Shown in pieces: positions 5,757-6,395 of a stretch of 6,395 nucleotides of DNA (positions within the stretch are counted from its first letter, which is position 1; each line of letters begins with the position of its first letter). The stretch covers positions 1 to 6,395 of the forward strand of contig CAYRMN010000048.1 in assembly GCA_964425575.1 (NCBI GenBank), given 5' to 3'. The DNA is from CAYRMN01 sp964425575. GTDB lineage: Bacteria > Patescibacteriota > Patescibacteriia > 2-12-FULL-60-25. A program made the translations under genes and the position numbers. Below the pieces are notes generated by a model. That model did not search any database. It had not been told where the DNA came from and was given only the letters and a program-made list of their open reading frames with translations.

Positions 5757-6395
5757 TTATTTCATACCGTGAGCTTGTGATTCCGTTGGCATTCCTTCTT
5801 TTTCAACATCCAGCGTAATCGGAAAGGTTTTTATTTCGCCTTCGATATTGAATTGGGCGTAGAGAGTGTATCTCCCCTTCAGCGGAAACGTACCTTCAAA
5901 GATCACCTTGCCGTCTTCCGGTTTTGCGTCCGTGACAGGATGTACATGGAAGAGATCATCCGGATCGCCGTGACGGATTTCGACCACATGGCCGAAGGCT
6001 CCAAGATACGATCCGATCTCTTTGACAGGTTTGCCGTCTTTGGTGAGAAGGTAGGTCCAGCGTACCGTCTCTTGCGTTTTCGGTTCTTCAGTAAGTAGGA
6101 GCTTAACCTGTATCCCCTCTGTCGTTGCCGAGAGATCCGCGTTGGGCTTGGGCGGACTAGGGTCTACCGTCGATCCTCCTATGACAAACGGTACACGCAG
6201 AACAGAGGCTTTTTCGGCATATGGAGCGATGTCGACATACATCTGATAGTCACCCTGCTTTGGCAACTCTACCTCCACAGACCACGCATCATTTTTATAT
6301 TCTGGATGGACATGACGGAATTCATTCATGTCGTCACGCACGATGAGTAGATGAAGCCTTTTCTCGTGGACGACTTTCAAATCATCAGATCGCAG
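5757..6395 (-). CDS. Secreted HVHP-repeat protein, metal-operon type (5' end beyond right edge)
   Basis: The last 212 residues of a longer protein. The frame is open to the right edge (LRSDDLKVVHEKRLHLLIV...), and an apparent TTG start at 6380 sits inside a conserved segment, so the true start is outside the window. The visible part holds two related units. Unit 1 (residues about 6-72) has HLLIV, FRHVHPEY (26-33), LPKQGDYQMYVD (44-55) and VPFVI. Unit 2 (about 122-197) has GHVVEI, LFHVHP (148-153), FPLKGRYTLYAQF (170-182) and FPITLDV. Between them lies a beta-rich stretch with LLTKDGKPV and SYLGAFGHVV. This style matches YtkA/FixH-like and related secreted proteins often found near copper or heavy-metal genes; I cannot name an exact family. 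The paired HxH sites may bind metal. The C-terminus (AHGMK) adds one more His and Met. It is the first gene of the operon seen here, 20 bases before the CPFC DsbA-like gene. Confidence 0.8.
   Translation of the reverse strand: MRSDDLKVVHEKRLHLLIVRDDMNEFRHVHPEYKNDAWSVEVELPKQGDYQMYVDIAPYAEKASVLRVPFVIGGSTVDPSPPKPNADLSATTEGIQVKLLLTEEPKTQETVRWTYLLTKDGKPVKEIGSYLGAFGHVVEIRHGDPDDLFHVHPVTDAKPEDGKVIFEGTFPLKGRYTLYAQFNIEGEIKTFPITLDVEKEGMPTESQAHGMK

Noticed and set aside
6378..6380. TTG start for the HVHP-repeat protein
   Set aside because: The frame stays open to the right edge and the residues before it look like part of the same conserved segment, so the gene is treated as cut by the edge.

Overview
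The window carries one continuous block of minus-strand genes, read from the right edge to the left edge. Six complete genes lie between two genes cut by the window ends. Gaps between genes are 2 to 23 bases, and some genes overlap, so this looks like the inside of one operon whose promoter lies beyond the right edge. No gene is supported on the plus strand, and no intrinsic terminator is visible. Stops are TAA or TAG, and there is no sign of a recoded TGA.

In transcription order the genes are: (1) the 3' part of a secreted protein with two HVHP-containing beta-sandwich-like repeats, of a kind often seen near copper and heavy-metal genes; (2) a membrane-anchored DsbA-like thiol oxidoreductase (CPFC); (3) a polytopic membrane protein with an intramembrane CSAC motif; (4) a second anchored DsbA-like protein (CEAC) fused to a His/Cys-containing C-terminal domain; (5) an anchored SurA-N-like chaperone without a parvulin domain; (6) a 64-residue charged helical protein with an internal duplication; (7) a P1B-type Zn/Cd/Pb-exporting ATPase; (8) the N-terminal half of a PAP2-family phosphatase.

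The content reads as an envelope thiol-redox and protein-folding module joined to a heavy-metal efflux module. The two DsbA-like proteins and the CSAC membrane protein could form one thiol relay, the SurA-like protein would help folding outside the membrane, and the ATPase would remove thiol-reactive soft metals. This joint role is inference from gene order and motifs.

The protein styles (anchored DsbA with a Pro/Gln-rich linker, stand-alone SurA-N protein, PAP2 with an ADNGFPSEH signature, His-rich C-terminal domain on a DsbA) suggest a Candidate Phyla Radiation (Patescibacteria) bacterium. This assignment comes from recollection of family style and is only moderately secure.

The strongest unexplained signal is a 21-bp inverted repeat with a 6-nt loop inside the start of the CSAC membrane-protein gene. 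Other notable points are an Arg in place of the near-invariant Gly of the ATPase phosphorylation motif, a Cys/His cluster in the ATPase nucleotide-binding domain, and the duplicated histidine-bearing helix in the 64-residue protein.
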